DNA of 64,000 nt from Clitopilus passeckerianus. Its lineage: Eukaryota; Basidiomycota; Agaricomycetes; Agaricales; Entolomataceae. Made by a program: the position numbers and the translations under genes. Positions within the stretch are counted from its first letter, which is position 1. The number at the start of each line of letters is the position of its first letter. The DNA lies in NCBI GenBank assembly GCA_944990035.1, contig CALYLX010000071.1, positions 186,001 through 250,000 on the forward strand, written 5' to 3'. The notes below the pieces were generated by a model. It saw nothing but the letters and a program-made list of their open reading frames with translations, searched no databases and had not been told where the DNA came from. Shown here piece by piece: positions 33,550 through 45,599 of this stretch.

Positions 33550-36500
33550 TCAAAGATTCCACGCCGCGCAAAACCGATACAACATTATGGTCAGAGTTAC
33601 ATAGTCCATGAATGGTGGATGTGCCTGCGGGGAGTAGGCTTAGTACTTCGAAGAAATAATTAGGCATATGAAGACTCACGACGATACCCGCGCCGGCTGT
33701 TCTGTTGAAATGCAGCTCGCCGTATACGTCCCCAAGTTGGTAGCGTGTCGGCCGTGTGGGTCGGTAGAATGCAATAATGTTATTGTTGATGTCCAAGAGC
33801 TGGAAAGACATCCAACTTAGCGAAATGTGAGGGTCAATGATTTGCAGATGTAACTCACGTTGATATCCTGACTCGTGGGGCTTGGTCGCCATCGGTACGT
33901 GACGCCATCTGGGCCGGAAAAAGAGCGCTCGCCCTAGATGATTAGGATGTGTGAGTGTTTTAGGGTCTGGTGTACGACAATACTGACCTTCCAGGCAGGG
34001 GATGACTTAACGAGGTCGGCCATTGGCATTATGTTCTATGCGAGTGGTCAGTAGGTTACGCATTATTGATTACGAGGGGTTATTACCTTGCCAATGACGA
34101 TTCTTCCCAACCCCCCGTTGCTAGACCATTCCAGATTTGCTACTCGGTCTTCTTTGTTGGGTCGAATGCATCTCCAGAGTATCGTTTGGTTTGTGCCTTT
34201 CCAAACTTTAGTCTGGAGGTGGCGTTAGTCCCGGAGTCTCCGCCTCCCTCAAGGTGGACGCATACCTGAAAGCGATACACCACACCCCACGAATTAAAAA
34301 GTTGGCTCTCGCGGGGGTCCTGGTTTGTCCAGGAAAGCATAACGGAAGCGGTATCCGGCCCCGAACTCCCGATGGTATGGGTTTGTGATGGTTCCGGTTG
34401 GTTAAGGAAGGCTGATACTTGGAGAGGTACATTTTCAACGTTCTGGGAAACAATAAATACCGGTCGATTGAATAGCAGGTATAAATCAACCTTTTCAGTT
34501 TCCAGAGCTTCCGGAGAGAGTAAGTTCATCACGTCGCTATGACCTTTCTTCTGTGCCAGATCAAACGCTGTCCTGCCTGACCTGTCCTTGACATTCGTAT
34601 CGACACCCGAATGTTGGAGGAGAACGTCAACCATCCCGGCATTTCCATTTTCCGCAGCATAGGCGAGTGGTGTTCGACCATGGTTGTCCTTTGCATTTGG
34701 GTTCGCTTTATGGTGCAGCAAAGCTGCTACCATCGTGGCGTGACCTTTTCGCACTGCTGCAGCTAGGGGACTTCTGCCTTTCCAATCTTGGTGGTTGAGA
34801 TCGACATTGGGCAGATCTAATAATATGTCGAAGACCTCCCGTTTCCCGTGATCGATGGCGATGAGAAGGGGAGTCAAGCCTTGCATGGCTTGTGCATTAG
34901 GGTCGATTTCTTCCGATTGTAACAGCTTCTTGACCATGGAGAGATCACCATTCTCCGCTGCAATAGAAAGGGGTGTGCTTCCCTGCTCATTTACGCCATT
35001 TGGATCGCAGCCATGTCGGAGCAAGATGTCCGCAATTGAAAGCTGACCATTTCTGGCTGCGATCAACAGAAGACGGCGGCCTGTATTCCTCCGAAATTCC
35101 TCATCGACAGTGTATCCGGAAAGGAGATGTTCAAACACGCCCACGTGTCTTGAGTGTGCAGCATAGTCAATCGGAAGGTATATTTTGTCCGCCTTGACAT
35201 GAAGAAGAGTGGGATCTTGGTCCAACAGAAGTTTCACGACCTCAAGGTGGCCATTCGCTGCTGCCAGGTGGAGTGCGGTGAGTCCAGCCTTGGTTCTGGC
35301 GTGGAGGTCAACTGTTTTGTACCGAAACAGGACCTTTACGACATCGTGGCTGCCCTCGCTTACCGCGCGGTGAAGTGAAGTTCGCCCAAGGTCGTCTGTG
35401 AGATTTGGGTTGGCGGGGTTGTGTCCTCGAGACAGGAGTGTATCGGCAATCTCTGCTCTGTTGAAAGATACAGCATACCAAAGGGGAGTATGGCCGGCGG
35501 CATCTGAACTTGCGTTAATGTCCACGCCCTTCTCCAACAGCAGTTCAACAGCGTAGGAGTAACCGAACGCTACAGCGTAGTGCAGTGGCGTTTCTCCCTG
35601 TCGATTCCGCGCAGACAAATCAACGTCATCCCGTTCGGTGAAGACTTTGAGGATATCATCCCATTTGGCATACAATAGCAACTTGAGAGGAGTCGTGCCT
35701 TCATTGTCCGCAATGTCTGGTTGTATGCTTGGCACTTCCAATAACGTCCTCACGATGGATTTTTCCTGAGCTAGGAGAGCTCTTGCTAACGCAGTGCGAC
35801 CGTTTTCATCTCGTGCATTCACATCGGTTTGTCTAGACAGGGCGGGGATGGTGTCAATCGAGGCAGTGGGCACGCCAGACATAGTGAGTGATGTGGGATG
35901 TAATAGCATCTCGACGATTTCTTGGCGCCCATGGGTGACAGCCACAATCAGTGGTGTTTCTCCCCGTCTGTTAGGGAGATTGAACTCAATTCCCGGTATT
36001 TTTAGGAGCTGTGTAACGACTGCTTTGTGGCCGCGCCATACGGCCCTCGACAGTGCCGAGTTTCCTTGATTTGTCTGAATGTTGACCTCGACGCCTGTGC
36101 ATCCCAGAAGGTGCTCGACGACCCTGTCGTGGCCGGCCTCTGCTGCGTAGATAAGAGCAGTCAAGCCTTCAGTACTTTGAAGATTGACATCCACTCCATT
36201 TCTCGTCAGCAAAAGGACAACAATGTCTTCATCGCCTTGCCATGCGGCTAACATCAATGGTGTCCTGCCATCTTCGTCGCGAGCGTTGGGATCGATTTTT
36301 TTTTGCGATTGCCAGACGTTTATGACGTCGTCCTGTGTTCCGCCCGCCAAAAGGATAGCCGATTCTTCCCTCGTGCTACGTGGGAGGTAGTCTTCGTCTC
36401 TGACCAAGAGGATTGCTGCGATCTCGGCGTGACTAGTGCGGACTGCTAACAGCAGGGGTGTCAGGCCTTCCCCATCGCGTGCATCGGCATGGATGCCGGG

Positions 36501-39201
36501 CCTACTAATGAGAAGTCTGACTACTTCGCCATTGCCTTCGTGAACAGCGGCGGCAAGGGCGGAATACCCTTCAAGGTTCTTGATGTTGATATCGATCCGG
36601 CCAAACCGGAGAAGTGTCTTGACAACCTTTTCGTAGCCGTGTCTTGCAGCATATATCAATGCCGTGTCACCGTCCGCGGACCGTAGGTTTGGGAGCAGGT
36701 CACCCCGTCGTAGTAGTATGTTAACAACGGGTTCGTAACCGCGTTCTGCCGCCTCCATGAAGGGCGTGACTCCTTCTTCGTCCCGGGAATTAACATCGAT
36801 ATCGTCTCGTTTGAGGAGAAGCTGCACGACGCGTCTCCAACCAAACTGAGCGGCCACCGAGAGAGGCGTCTCCCCTTTGAAGTTCTTCGTGTTCACGTTG
36901 ATGCGGCCATCTTTGAGTAGAAGGCAAACAACGTCATCATGTCCGAATTCGGCCGCATAGAAAAGAGGGGTCTTGCGGTTTAGACAAGGATAGTCTGGGT
37001 CGACTGTTGGTTTGGCCAGGAACATCTTGACAATTGCGAGGTGACCCTCCCCAGTTGCCCATGATAGAGGGGTGTATCCGTCATCGTCGTCGTGTACGTT
37101 GACGTCGAAATTCTCGTCGAGGAACGAGGCCACAGTACTGTAGTCCCCACCTCTGGCTGCCTTGCAGAGGAGTCGAATTCTCTGGGATTGCTCCTCCTCA
37201 ACAAAGTAATCTGGGGAGGAGAAGGGGAGGGGATCCATTGCGAGGACTTCATTCTTAATTTCGACAGCCTGCGGCGTTGCTGGTATCTCGGAGAGGGAGA
37301 CAATTCCTGGTTCATGGATCAGACAGAGCGAGCCGTGCCATTTCTGAATAAGGACGTACCGTCTTCCGTGACGACGTTGTACAGGGACTCAACTCGGCTG
37401 AGAAGAGTGGGTAATTCGGGGATCTCGGTTTCATCATCCTGAAAAACATTCAGCGCCAAGCATGTACGTAGCAGACGTCGACAAACCTTTATCGCAGACA
37501 TCCAGACTCGATCGTGCGTAATTGCGACGGTCGCATCGCGTGCCTTGAAAGCCGCAGCTCAGTATGATTGCATAATCTTAGAAGTAAACTCATACCACGG
37601 TCAGGAGGTACCTGTTTATCCTACTAGACGGATGAATGTCCTGTGTAAGAGTGATGTCAGAGGAGCTGATCGGCTACACAAGGAGCTACTCACCATGGAT
37701 GGTTCAGGGATGACGGACGTCACTTGAACATCAGTCTCGGTAGAAGATGTAGTGGAGGGATCGTCATCCCGTGGTCCACCAGATCCGGAGGCCCCAGAGA
37801 ATCCAAAATAACTCATCAGGCCAGAGGAAGCACCGCTAAACGGGATGAAACTGCTTTTCTGTAGAATATGGGCGGGATTCTGTCCTGTAAGAGGATGAAC
37901 TTCGACTTTCCCGAAAATCGCTGACCAAATGGTTTCTCCTAAAGCAACCTTGAACCCCCGAATGAAAGTGCATTGGTTTTCTGGCTTCTCTGCGTCCCTT
38001 CCATGGTGTTCAATTGGAGGTCCTTCTTTAGTCGAGGCGGGACCGCTTTGATCCCACAAGTGACTGTATTTGGTCACCCTGTGGGTGGGCGTCCTCGCCG
38101 TGAAGCTCAATGGAAAAGTACCAGGCATTGTTATGCCAGCGAAGGATGCAGTTCCCCATGCCTTGGTCTTGTCATAGCCCGTGACAAGGTAAACTGACCC
38201 ATTCGCAGCATTGCGGCCGCGACGCTGGTTGATATATCTGTACCAGCTGATAGCATGTTTGCCAGCGTAATGCTGAAAGTCGATGAGGTCCAGAAGGTCT
38301 TCCCGCATCCCGCCTTTTGGGAGCGTGAGGATGGCCCCTTCAAACTGTTGACACTGGAAGGTGTATCGCTCGCTGCCCCCATTGTTGGGGTCCCTGCGAC
38401 TTTAAATCAGTAAAAATACCCTAAGAAGGTGATGAGAAGGCCGCTCACAATGGATGAGTGAGGACTTGAATAGCCCCATTAGCGACGTGACTTCCTGCTT
38501 TCCAGGAGTCGGGGTTATTCTCAATATCCCGAGTCTCCAGAGACGGTTCGATGGGTACAAACCCTTCCGGGACACGGTTTCCGTTGATAGGGTGCTCAGC
38601 AGGAAGGCAGATGTTGAACAGGAAGTCAAATGACCCCCAAGCAGTGACGATGCCAACGTCACCGATGGCTACACCAGTTTGCTTATATTCCTCTGGCAAA
38701 CTGTTTCTTGGTGGAGGGTACCAGATTGGATAACCGTTTCGTTTGGGAAAAAGCAGACGTGCGTAAGTCTCGCTCTCGTGTTCAGGTTGGCGTGGCGGAA
38801 GCTGGCCTGGAGCCTAGCGTAAATCACTCTCAGCAGACGAATCTGAGATTCTGAGTCTGGCTCATACCTGACTGGGGTGAATGTTGGTATGAGTAACATT
38901 ATAAACGTTCCCAGCTACACTGCTGAAGGAGGCTCCATCAAGCCTTATTTGTCCAGCGTTAGCAAAGAGGTTAGATCTTGCTGGTTGAGTCAACATACAG
39001 GTGTGGCTAAGATATGAACAAAGATGCTTACCCTTCCTGACCGCCTCCTCCCTGCTGAAAGCTCGCTCGCTCTCCCGGACTTTCGATTGTGGTGTTCGAA
39101 TTGCTATGTCCAGCTAATCGAAACGGGTTTGTGTGTGTAACGACTGCAAATCCTGATTCATCGACATCCCGTCGGTCCAAGAAAGGGTTCGTTGAAGCCA
39201 T
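33550..39201 (-). CDS. Fusion protein: Agaricomycete-type N-module + long ankyrin array + DUF6593-like C-terminal domain
   Basis: Thirteen exons, phase-consistent throughout (39201-39032, 38943-38868, 38813-38449, 38399-37694, 37640-37596, 37543-37487, 37438-37360, 37306-34266, 34212-34087, 34035-33988, 33933-33859, 33799-33680, 33624-33550), give 1660 residues. Residues 1-499 are the module shared with the two plus-strand loci (GVAIGDVGIVTAWGSFDFLF, YLVTGYDKTKAWGTASF, VAITHDRVW), with a 45-nt exon of identical length at the same place. The 3041-nt exon encodes roughly 25 ankyrin repeats (repeated GxTPLxxAAxxGH pattern, e.g. GYTPLSWATGEGHLAIVKMF). The last 200 residues show FSGPDGVTYRWRP, IIAFYRPTRP, LGDVYGELHF and VTLTIMLYRFC, the pattern of basidiomycete DUF6593-like domains. 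No membrane span. Function unknown; ankyrins suggest protein binding. Confidence 0.8.
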
Positions 39202-39471
39202 TTACGTTAGATAGTCTGATAAAGACTGCTGAGTAGCTCTTGCTGGTCATGGAAAACGGTTGGTCATTCCCCAAGGCAAAGCTCCTGGGGGTAGATGGGA
39301 AAGTCTCTTTGGGCGCTTGTTGCTCACGAACGACATTGTCAAGTGGCTGATGCGGATAGCGTGGCTAATAACCATCGCTTCGCTGTTGACTCAGAGGTGA
39401 CCATTGCAAGTCTAAGAACGATGATTACAGGTATTATTCAGAAAACATGTTAATATACAATGAGCCGAATT

Positions 39472-42400
39472 TTATGCCTCTGGGTAAAGAGCAACGAGGT
39501 TCTCTGTATCCTCCTCATCAATAACCGCACTCCCAACAGCACTGACGGTAACCGGCATCCCTTCCTCTGGCCTCTGTCGGCATACAACGATCGTACCACG
39601 CTTCTCCCCACGAAGGATCACAGCATGGTCGTTCATGTTGTCTGGCTGTATTGTTCTTATGTATTTGACCAGAATGCTCCTCGTCGAGCCGTTTGGATCA
39701 TTTGATGAAGGGTCAAATTGAACTGTCGCCATCGCCTCAAAGTTGGCGCCAGTTCGGGTTGCGCCAAGAACTTTGCCAGTACGTTTTTCGAAGTCGCCAT
39801 TGAGATAGTTGTCTTCGTGCGTGCCTCGGATTTCGATCTTCATTCTGTTTAGTATATCCGTTAGGGCGCTGTCGTACATCCAATCGTTTTCTTGGGCACC
39901 TGTTCCATTTGAGTAAGAATCAATAGCTTGGATAGGTTCATCTGTACATACCAGAGTGATCAGAGCTTGAAGGTGCTCCCCAGCCGTCATGCGAAGCGCC
40001 TGGTGTAGGGGCGGCATTGCCACCGCCACCGAAAACACCAGGTGTAGGTGCATACTTGGGCGTTGGTCCGCCTGCAAATCCTGGCGTTGGAGCAGACAGA
40101 TATCCAGGTGTGGGAGCGCCGTTATACCCAGGTGTAGGAGCCCCAAGCGCGGCAGGTGTCGGTGCACTCTGTATTTGACATCAGTAAGAGGAAAGCAAAT
40201 CAGAGGGCAGAATGAGACTGACCCAAGCTCCGCTATCCCACCCTCCAGCTGAAGTTCCCCATCCACCCCCACTGCTGTTGGAATTTGAGGTAGGTTTGGG
40301 CGTGGCACCACCCCAACCACCGCCACTACTAGTATTCCTGCCCGGCGTTGCACCTCCCCAACCACCGGAGCCACCTGTCGGCCTCCCTGGTGTTGCGCCA
40401 CCCCAAGCACCACCACCACCACCACCACCACTTGTATATGGGTTCGGTGTCCTCGAACTCGCGTTCCACGCAGGCGTCTTTCCACCATCCATTGCATACG
40501 GGTTTGGTGTCCTGGACGATGCATTCCAAGCAGGTGTCTTGCCACCATCTGCGGCGTAGGGGTTTGGTGTTTTTGACGATGCATTCCATGCTGGAGTCTT
40601 TCCGCCTTCTGTGTATGGGTTTGGTGTCTTGCCGCCGCCCCAACCTGGAGTTCTGCCACCATTCATACTGAATTGGCCGGGTGGAGGCATCGCGCCGCGC
40701 CCGACACCGTTACCACCAGGTCGACCGCCTCTGTTTCCGGAAGATCCACGACCTGTCAAAGGCTTAAGCGATCCGTCGGGCCTGAGAGGATAAATATCAG
40801 TCATCTGAAATGTTAAAAGGATTGCGAATACGAACAAACGTTCCCGCAACTTTTCTTTGTCCACCATGATAATTTTGTTCCCGGTTCTCAGCTCTATTCG
40901 TGCGACATTACCGTTGACGTCCTTGATAGTTCCAACGTAGCCCTTTTGCTGCCCTTTTACTATGACCACTGTGAGGCCGATATCCCGGTCCCTTGGTCCA
41001 CGGCCGGAGCCTACCATGCCACCCATGGGAGCACCGATGGCCGGATTCATCTTGGACAAATCTGTACCAGGCTTGAGGAGGTTGCCCTTTGGTGCAAGAG
41101 AAGCCAGGGAGCGACATCGCGTGACGAAGACGCCGCCATTTTCAACAATGTCGCGGTTGTGCAAGAAGGCGAAGAAAGCTTGATAGATGTGTAGGACTTG
41201 GCCTTTACGGTTCTAATAAAGAGACAGGTCGGTACAGGTAAGGTGTGCAGCGACAGAACGTTACTGACCTCGCCTTCAATTTCTTTGACATTATCACCCA
41301 TACGCAGCTCGTGCCCTTCGGAGTCAGTGGCAATGGCCCTGTTTGAGTCTCGCCGTTGGGTGATCTGGCGAGGTGTCACGATGCGAATTTGGCCATTCTG
41401 GTCGAGGACACGGAATGTGTCGCGCTCCGTCTTAAAGATGACACCAACGTGCTGAGCACTGTGGATGCCATTAGCTTACGGAGACCAAAAAATATCTTTA
41501 GAGTCGCTTACTCAAGCTGGACGAGATCATGCAATTCATATGCGCCGACAACATTGGTACTGGATCCAACTTCAGCAGCTTCACGGAGATCCCTCGAGAA
41601 GACAGAAACCTGTATACAAAAAATGGTTCAGAAACCTAATTGAGGCCGCGGAGAAGAATAGATTGACCTCCTGCATACTCAAGTCCGACAAGAAAGTCAC
41701 AATGTTGTCCACCACAGAAACCACCAACCCCGTCTCGTCGGCATTCTGTCCACTCATGACCTTGACGTGATCTCCTGGCTTAAACCTCTTCCTCACACTC
41801 CTAGCCGGAAGTTCAACCTTCTGCCCCTCGATGTCCAAGCCAATAGCGGTGATGACAACCACATCCTGGTTAATCTCCTCGACGACACCCTGAGCGCCAG
41901 CTTGTTCGCCTTCAAAGACTTCGACGTGATCACCGGGTTGCAACGAAGCAACAGCAGCTTTTCGAGAAGCTTCTGCGATGAGCGTGAGGTCGATTGCACC
42001 CTCTCGAGCTTCTTGACCATCGGAGTCGATCCTTCTCGAGAACAAGGTGATTTCGTCAAGGGTTGGGTTGATATCCTCAAGGATGAGGCCACTGAGTTTG
42101 ATGTCCTTCATGAGGAACCCGTCTTGGAATGTCTCGCCCTGGAAGACGCATTGGCCATCTGACCGCTTCGAAATTTGCTTGCGTCCATAGACTTTTGCGA
42201 CTTCTTCGAAGTTGAAGAGGCGTTGTGCTGGTCGCATGGCGGATGGATTGGCGACGGGTTTCTTCCTCTTTTTGTTAGCGTCCAGAATTGCCGTCACTGC
42301 GCCGTCATCTCTGGGGTTCAGGTCGATACGGGGAACAAACTTGCACCCAATATCCTCCCCATTGTCGTCCACCTCGAAGACTTGAGCAAGGTCACCCATG

Positions 42401-43447
42401 TATTTGCCTCGTTTTATTCGCACCCAAGTTCCGGGTGTGACAGTAATTTCCTGTTTCTTGATTTGCAGCAGGGAAGCCATTTCCTCAATTGGAACGAGAG
42501 TGACACCGCGGGATGGGTAGACACCGACGAGGCCATTGATAGCGTGCTGGACATGAGCTGAAGATTTAGCTTCAACATATATCATGCCTGGCAGCGAGTC
42601 TCTCTGGAAGGCTGAAAGAATAGCAAGAGGTTTGGGGGCATATTCCGTATCGATAGCCTTCCGCATCAAACTGAAGACAATATCGCGTTCACGGCCAGGC
42701 TATACAACACACAGTTAAGATTTGGGATAGATGGACAAATGTAATCCAACGTACCTTGACTCGAACTTGCCACAGACTAGCGTCATGAACGGAAGGCATC
42801 AGCAAACGCTGAGGAATCTCATTCATGTCCCCGGTATACTGGACCGCGTTACGCTTGTACCGGGCATTGAGTTTCCTGGCAATTTCTTCAGGGTCCGCCA
42901 TATCATTGGTTTCACGAGCAATATCGATGCGGGTATGCATCCTTCTTGACCGATCCTCGTCAGCATCGTCAGTTTGCTCGATGAAACCCTCTGCAAAGTT
43001 AGGAAAGAAAGTCAGCGGTGTAAACAGTAAAATGCAAAGACTTGGCCGTACCAGCGCCCTCCTCTTCCTCTTCCTCCTCTTCCTCCTCTTCATCGCTGAC
43101 TTCAGCCTCCAAGTCGACGAAGCGGTTGATAAGAGATTTTTTGTGTCGGTGCTATATTCCCCATGTTAATGTCAATTAAGGATCATCACAGTGGAACGCT
43201 CCCGTACCTTGGCTCTCTTCTTGGCTTTTCTCCTCGGGTCAGTTTCCTCGTCTTCTTCATCGTCTTCTTCATCGTCTTCATCCTCGTCGTCATCATCGTA
43301 TACAGCCCTTCGCTGTTTGCCTCTTGGTTCTTCTTCGTCCTCGTTGGCGCCATCAGCGTCAGCATAGTCTTCGGCCTCAGCATCTTCCTCCTGGTGCGGC
43401 TGCACGGGATCAGAGTCATACATATTCCTGTCGTCCGAGTCGTCCAT
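39472..43447 (-). CDS. SPT5: Transcription elongation factor Spt5
   Basis: The gene is multi-exon and starts MDDSDDRNMYDSD at 43447; stop TAA at 39472-39474. Spt5 pairs with Spt4 (DSIF) and closes the RNA polymerase II clamp during elongation. The sequence shows a very acidic N-terminus, the SLINRFVDLEAEVSDEEE stretch, an NGN domain (DASLWQVRVK, then the PGRERDIV region, SSAHVQHAINGLVGV) and several KOW motifs (TPGTWVRIKRGKYMGDLAQV, PGDHVEVFEGEQAGAQGVV, PGDHVKVMSGQ, GLTVVIVKGQQKGYVGTI). A C-terminal repeat region follows, with alternating GKTPAWNAS and RTPNPY units and Gly/Trp-rich GGWGGATP blocks, the expected CTR phosphorylation target. A folded C-terminal part ends the chain. Single copy and housekeeping; well supported. 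Confidence 0.93.
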
Positions 43448-43779
43448 GGTGGCGGTTTGGGTTCGAGAGAGGCCGCACGCTCCGCCGTTCAGCTCAGCTT
43501 CAGCGAGCAATGGTGTTGACACAACGGAAGCCTCAACAAACAACCGCTTTTGGCAGTTTATTTGGCAAACCCTTGAACAACAAATAGAGCTGCTCGCTGT
43601 CCAGCGCAACGACGACGAACAAAGCCCGCAAATTTCTCAGCCAATGATCATAATTGGAAACCAATGGCTCTTACAGAGAGAATGGCAATTTTCATCGACA
43701 GCAATGATTAGAAATCGCGAACTCGGAGAATCTCGTGGTCAACATCACAGACGATGAGTAAGGCCTTTCATGTGCAATC
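43448..43779. promoter_or_regulatory. Divergent promoter between SPT5 and F-box gene
   Basis: A 332-nt head-to-head gap. No TATA box recognised; contains 5' UTRs of both genes. Confidence 0.4.
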
Positions 43780-45599
43780 ATGATCAATTTCCTCGACCTA
43801 CCAACAGACCTACTGCCTGTTATCGTATTGCAACTGGTCCGGCCACAGCACATAGCACAACTCTGCCGAGTTAACAAACTTTTCTACTCGATCGCTGCAC
43901 GGCATTTATACGATCGCATCGCGATATTTTCATGGCACAGGGAAGGAAAAACTAGGGTGAGCAGACCGTGTTCAACGTACATTCAAATGAATGCTAATCC
44001 GTAATATGGGAACACAGGTTATTCAGCTATTTGTGACCCTTTCACAGAACAGCAACCTCGCAAGCTATGTCCATCGGTTAGGTAGGCATAATTCCCTCAG
44101 CAATCTCAAGGATGTCTTGAATCTCACAAGATCGATACAGAACTGAGAGAATTCCCAAAAGCTGACATGGGCACTGTTCTCCCTCTTGTTCTGGCTGGGT
44201 TGCGTAACTGTACATCAATACAAGCTTGCACATGGACCCGCGATGGCTCCCTAGATTCCTCGTTTCTAGAGGTCTTGAGCTCCCACAAGACTCTGCAAGA
44301 GCTTGAGATCAACGGTAGAAGCCAGGGGAACTACGATCCTGACGTTCTCGTCACCTTCTCTCAGTTGAAGAGGCTGGTGCTGATCATGCCCAGCCCTGAT
44401 GTGGTGCGTCGATTGAATCGTTGGACGACCTCACTCAGTGGCACCCTCAGAAGTCTAACTTTGATATGCAAGGTGATTACTTCAACATGCGCCTTTTCTA
44501 CTCATAATTTGACGGTTCTATTTAGTCATCACCAATAATCACGGATGAGCTTCTGGAGTCCTTGGCTCCAAACCTCGCAGTGCTGCAGCATCTCAACCTC
44601 ACAGGATGCCCCAGGGTAACGCACAGAGGAATCTGGTCCATCCTCCAATCCAACAGCTCCGGTGGCCTTCTCAGCCTCGGCCTGGAAGGCCTCTCCCCAA
44701 AGTTCGACATGCCTCACCTCAGCGCGCTATGTTCTTCCAAGTCCATTCACCCGCTCTCTCAACTAAAGTCAATTACATTCACTCTACCAAATGCTGTCTC
44801 TCCTCCTCACACTCTAGGAGTTTGGCTCTCGTCAAATCTTAAACTTCTTGAATCCTCAAATATCCTGCAACACTTCCACATATACTCTACCTCCTCCTTC
44901 TCACTTACCGCTCGGCCATCTGCTGCAGCCACTCTTGGAGCTTCGCCACTGGCACCAGGGATGACAGTGGACCGTTTCTTCAAGGAGCTTATCTCAAGAC
45001 ACCACGAGACTCTTCTCCGAGTCTCTGTTCATAGGATGCCTATCAGCCTCAGCGTGGTCGAAGATATTTGTCAGTCATGTCATAAACTAGAACAGCTCTT
45101 TATCGTGATTGCCCCTGGAGATTTGGTGGGTTTCTCTTATCTTCCCCGCTTTCCTTCTCGAATTTACTAAATTTCCGACATTATAGCACCGTCTCGGTCC
45201 GCGCCTCTCCCATGCACGATCTTTGAGAACAATCCACATCAATTATCCGGTGTATCCGATCGCTGAAGAGGATGGGGAAGGGGACCACGAAGGGGATGCA
45301 GAGGAAGAAAATGATGAGGAGGACTTTTCAAGCGTTCGCCCCGTCATGACCATACCCGAAGCTCTCGCCATCGTGGAACAGTGCTCTTCAACACTGACTC
45401 AATTTGGCTGCAACGCTCGTGTCTGGCAGGTCAGTTTCTATTTCCCGTGCATTCTCCGATACTCACTGATAGCTATCTTAAACAGATCACTCGATCGGTG
45501 GAGGTAGATTCTTCGACCAGAGAAGCACGAGTTTTCCCCACTCTAGGACCTTACGAAAGTCCTGAAGTCCCGGAGGTATTTCTGGTCGTGCGCACATAA
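43780..45599 (+). CDS. F-box protein with leucine-rich C-terminal region
   Basis: Six exons (43780-43956, 44018-44081, 44141-44472, 44526-45125, 45187-45429, 45486-45599) give 509 residues with consistent phase. The N-terminus FLDLPTDLLPVIVLQLV, followed by LCRVNKLFYSIAARHLYDRI, is an F-box, which binds Skp1 in SCF ubiquitin ligases. Leucine-rich segments follow (LRNCTSIQACTW, LQELEINGRS, LQHLNLTGCPRVTHRGI), as in substrate-binding LRR regions. An acidic insert (EEDGEGDHEGDAEEENDEED) lies near residue 420. The second acceptor was taken at ATACAG because the earlier AG leads to a stop. Substrate unknown; such proteins are numerous in Agaricomycetes. Confidence 0.8.

Noticed and set aside
40329..40671. 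Antisense and alternate frames rich in His or Trp over the SPT5 repeat region
   Set aside because: They mirror the Thr-Pro-Asn-Pro-Tyr repeats of the Spt5 C-terminal region and have no start or context of their own.
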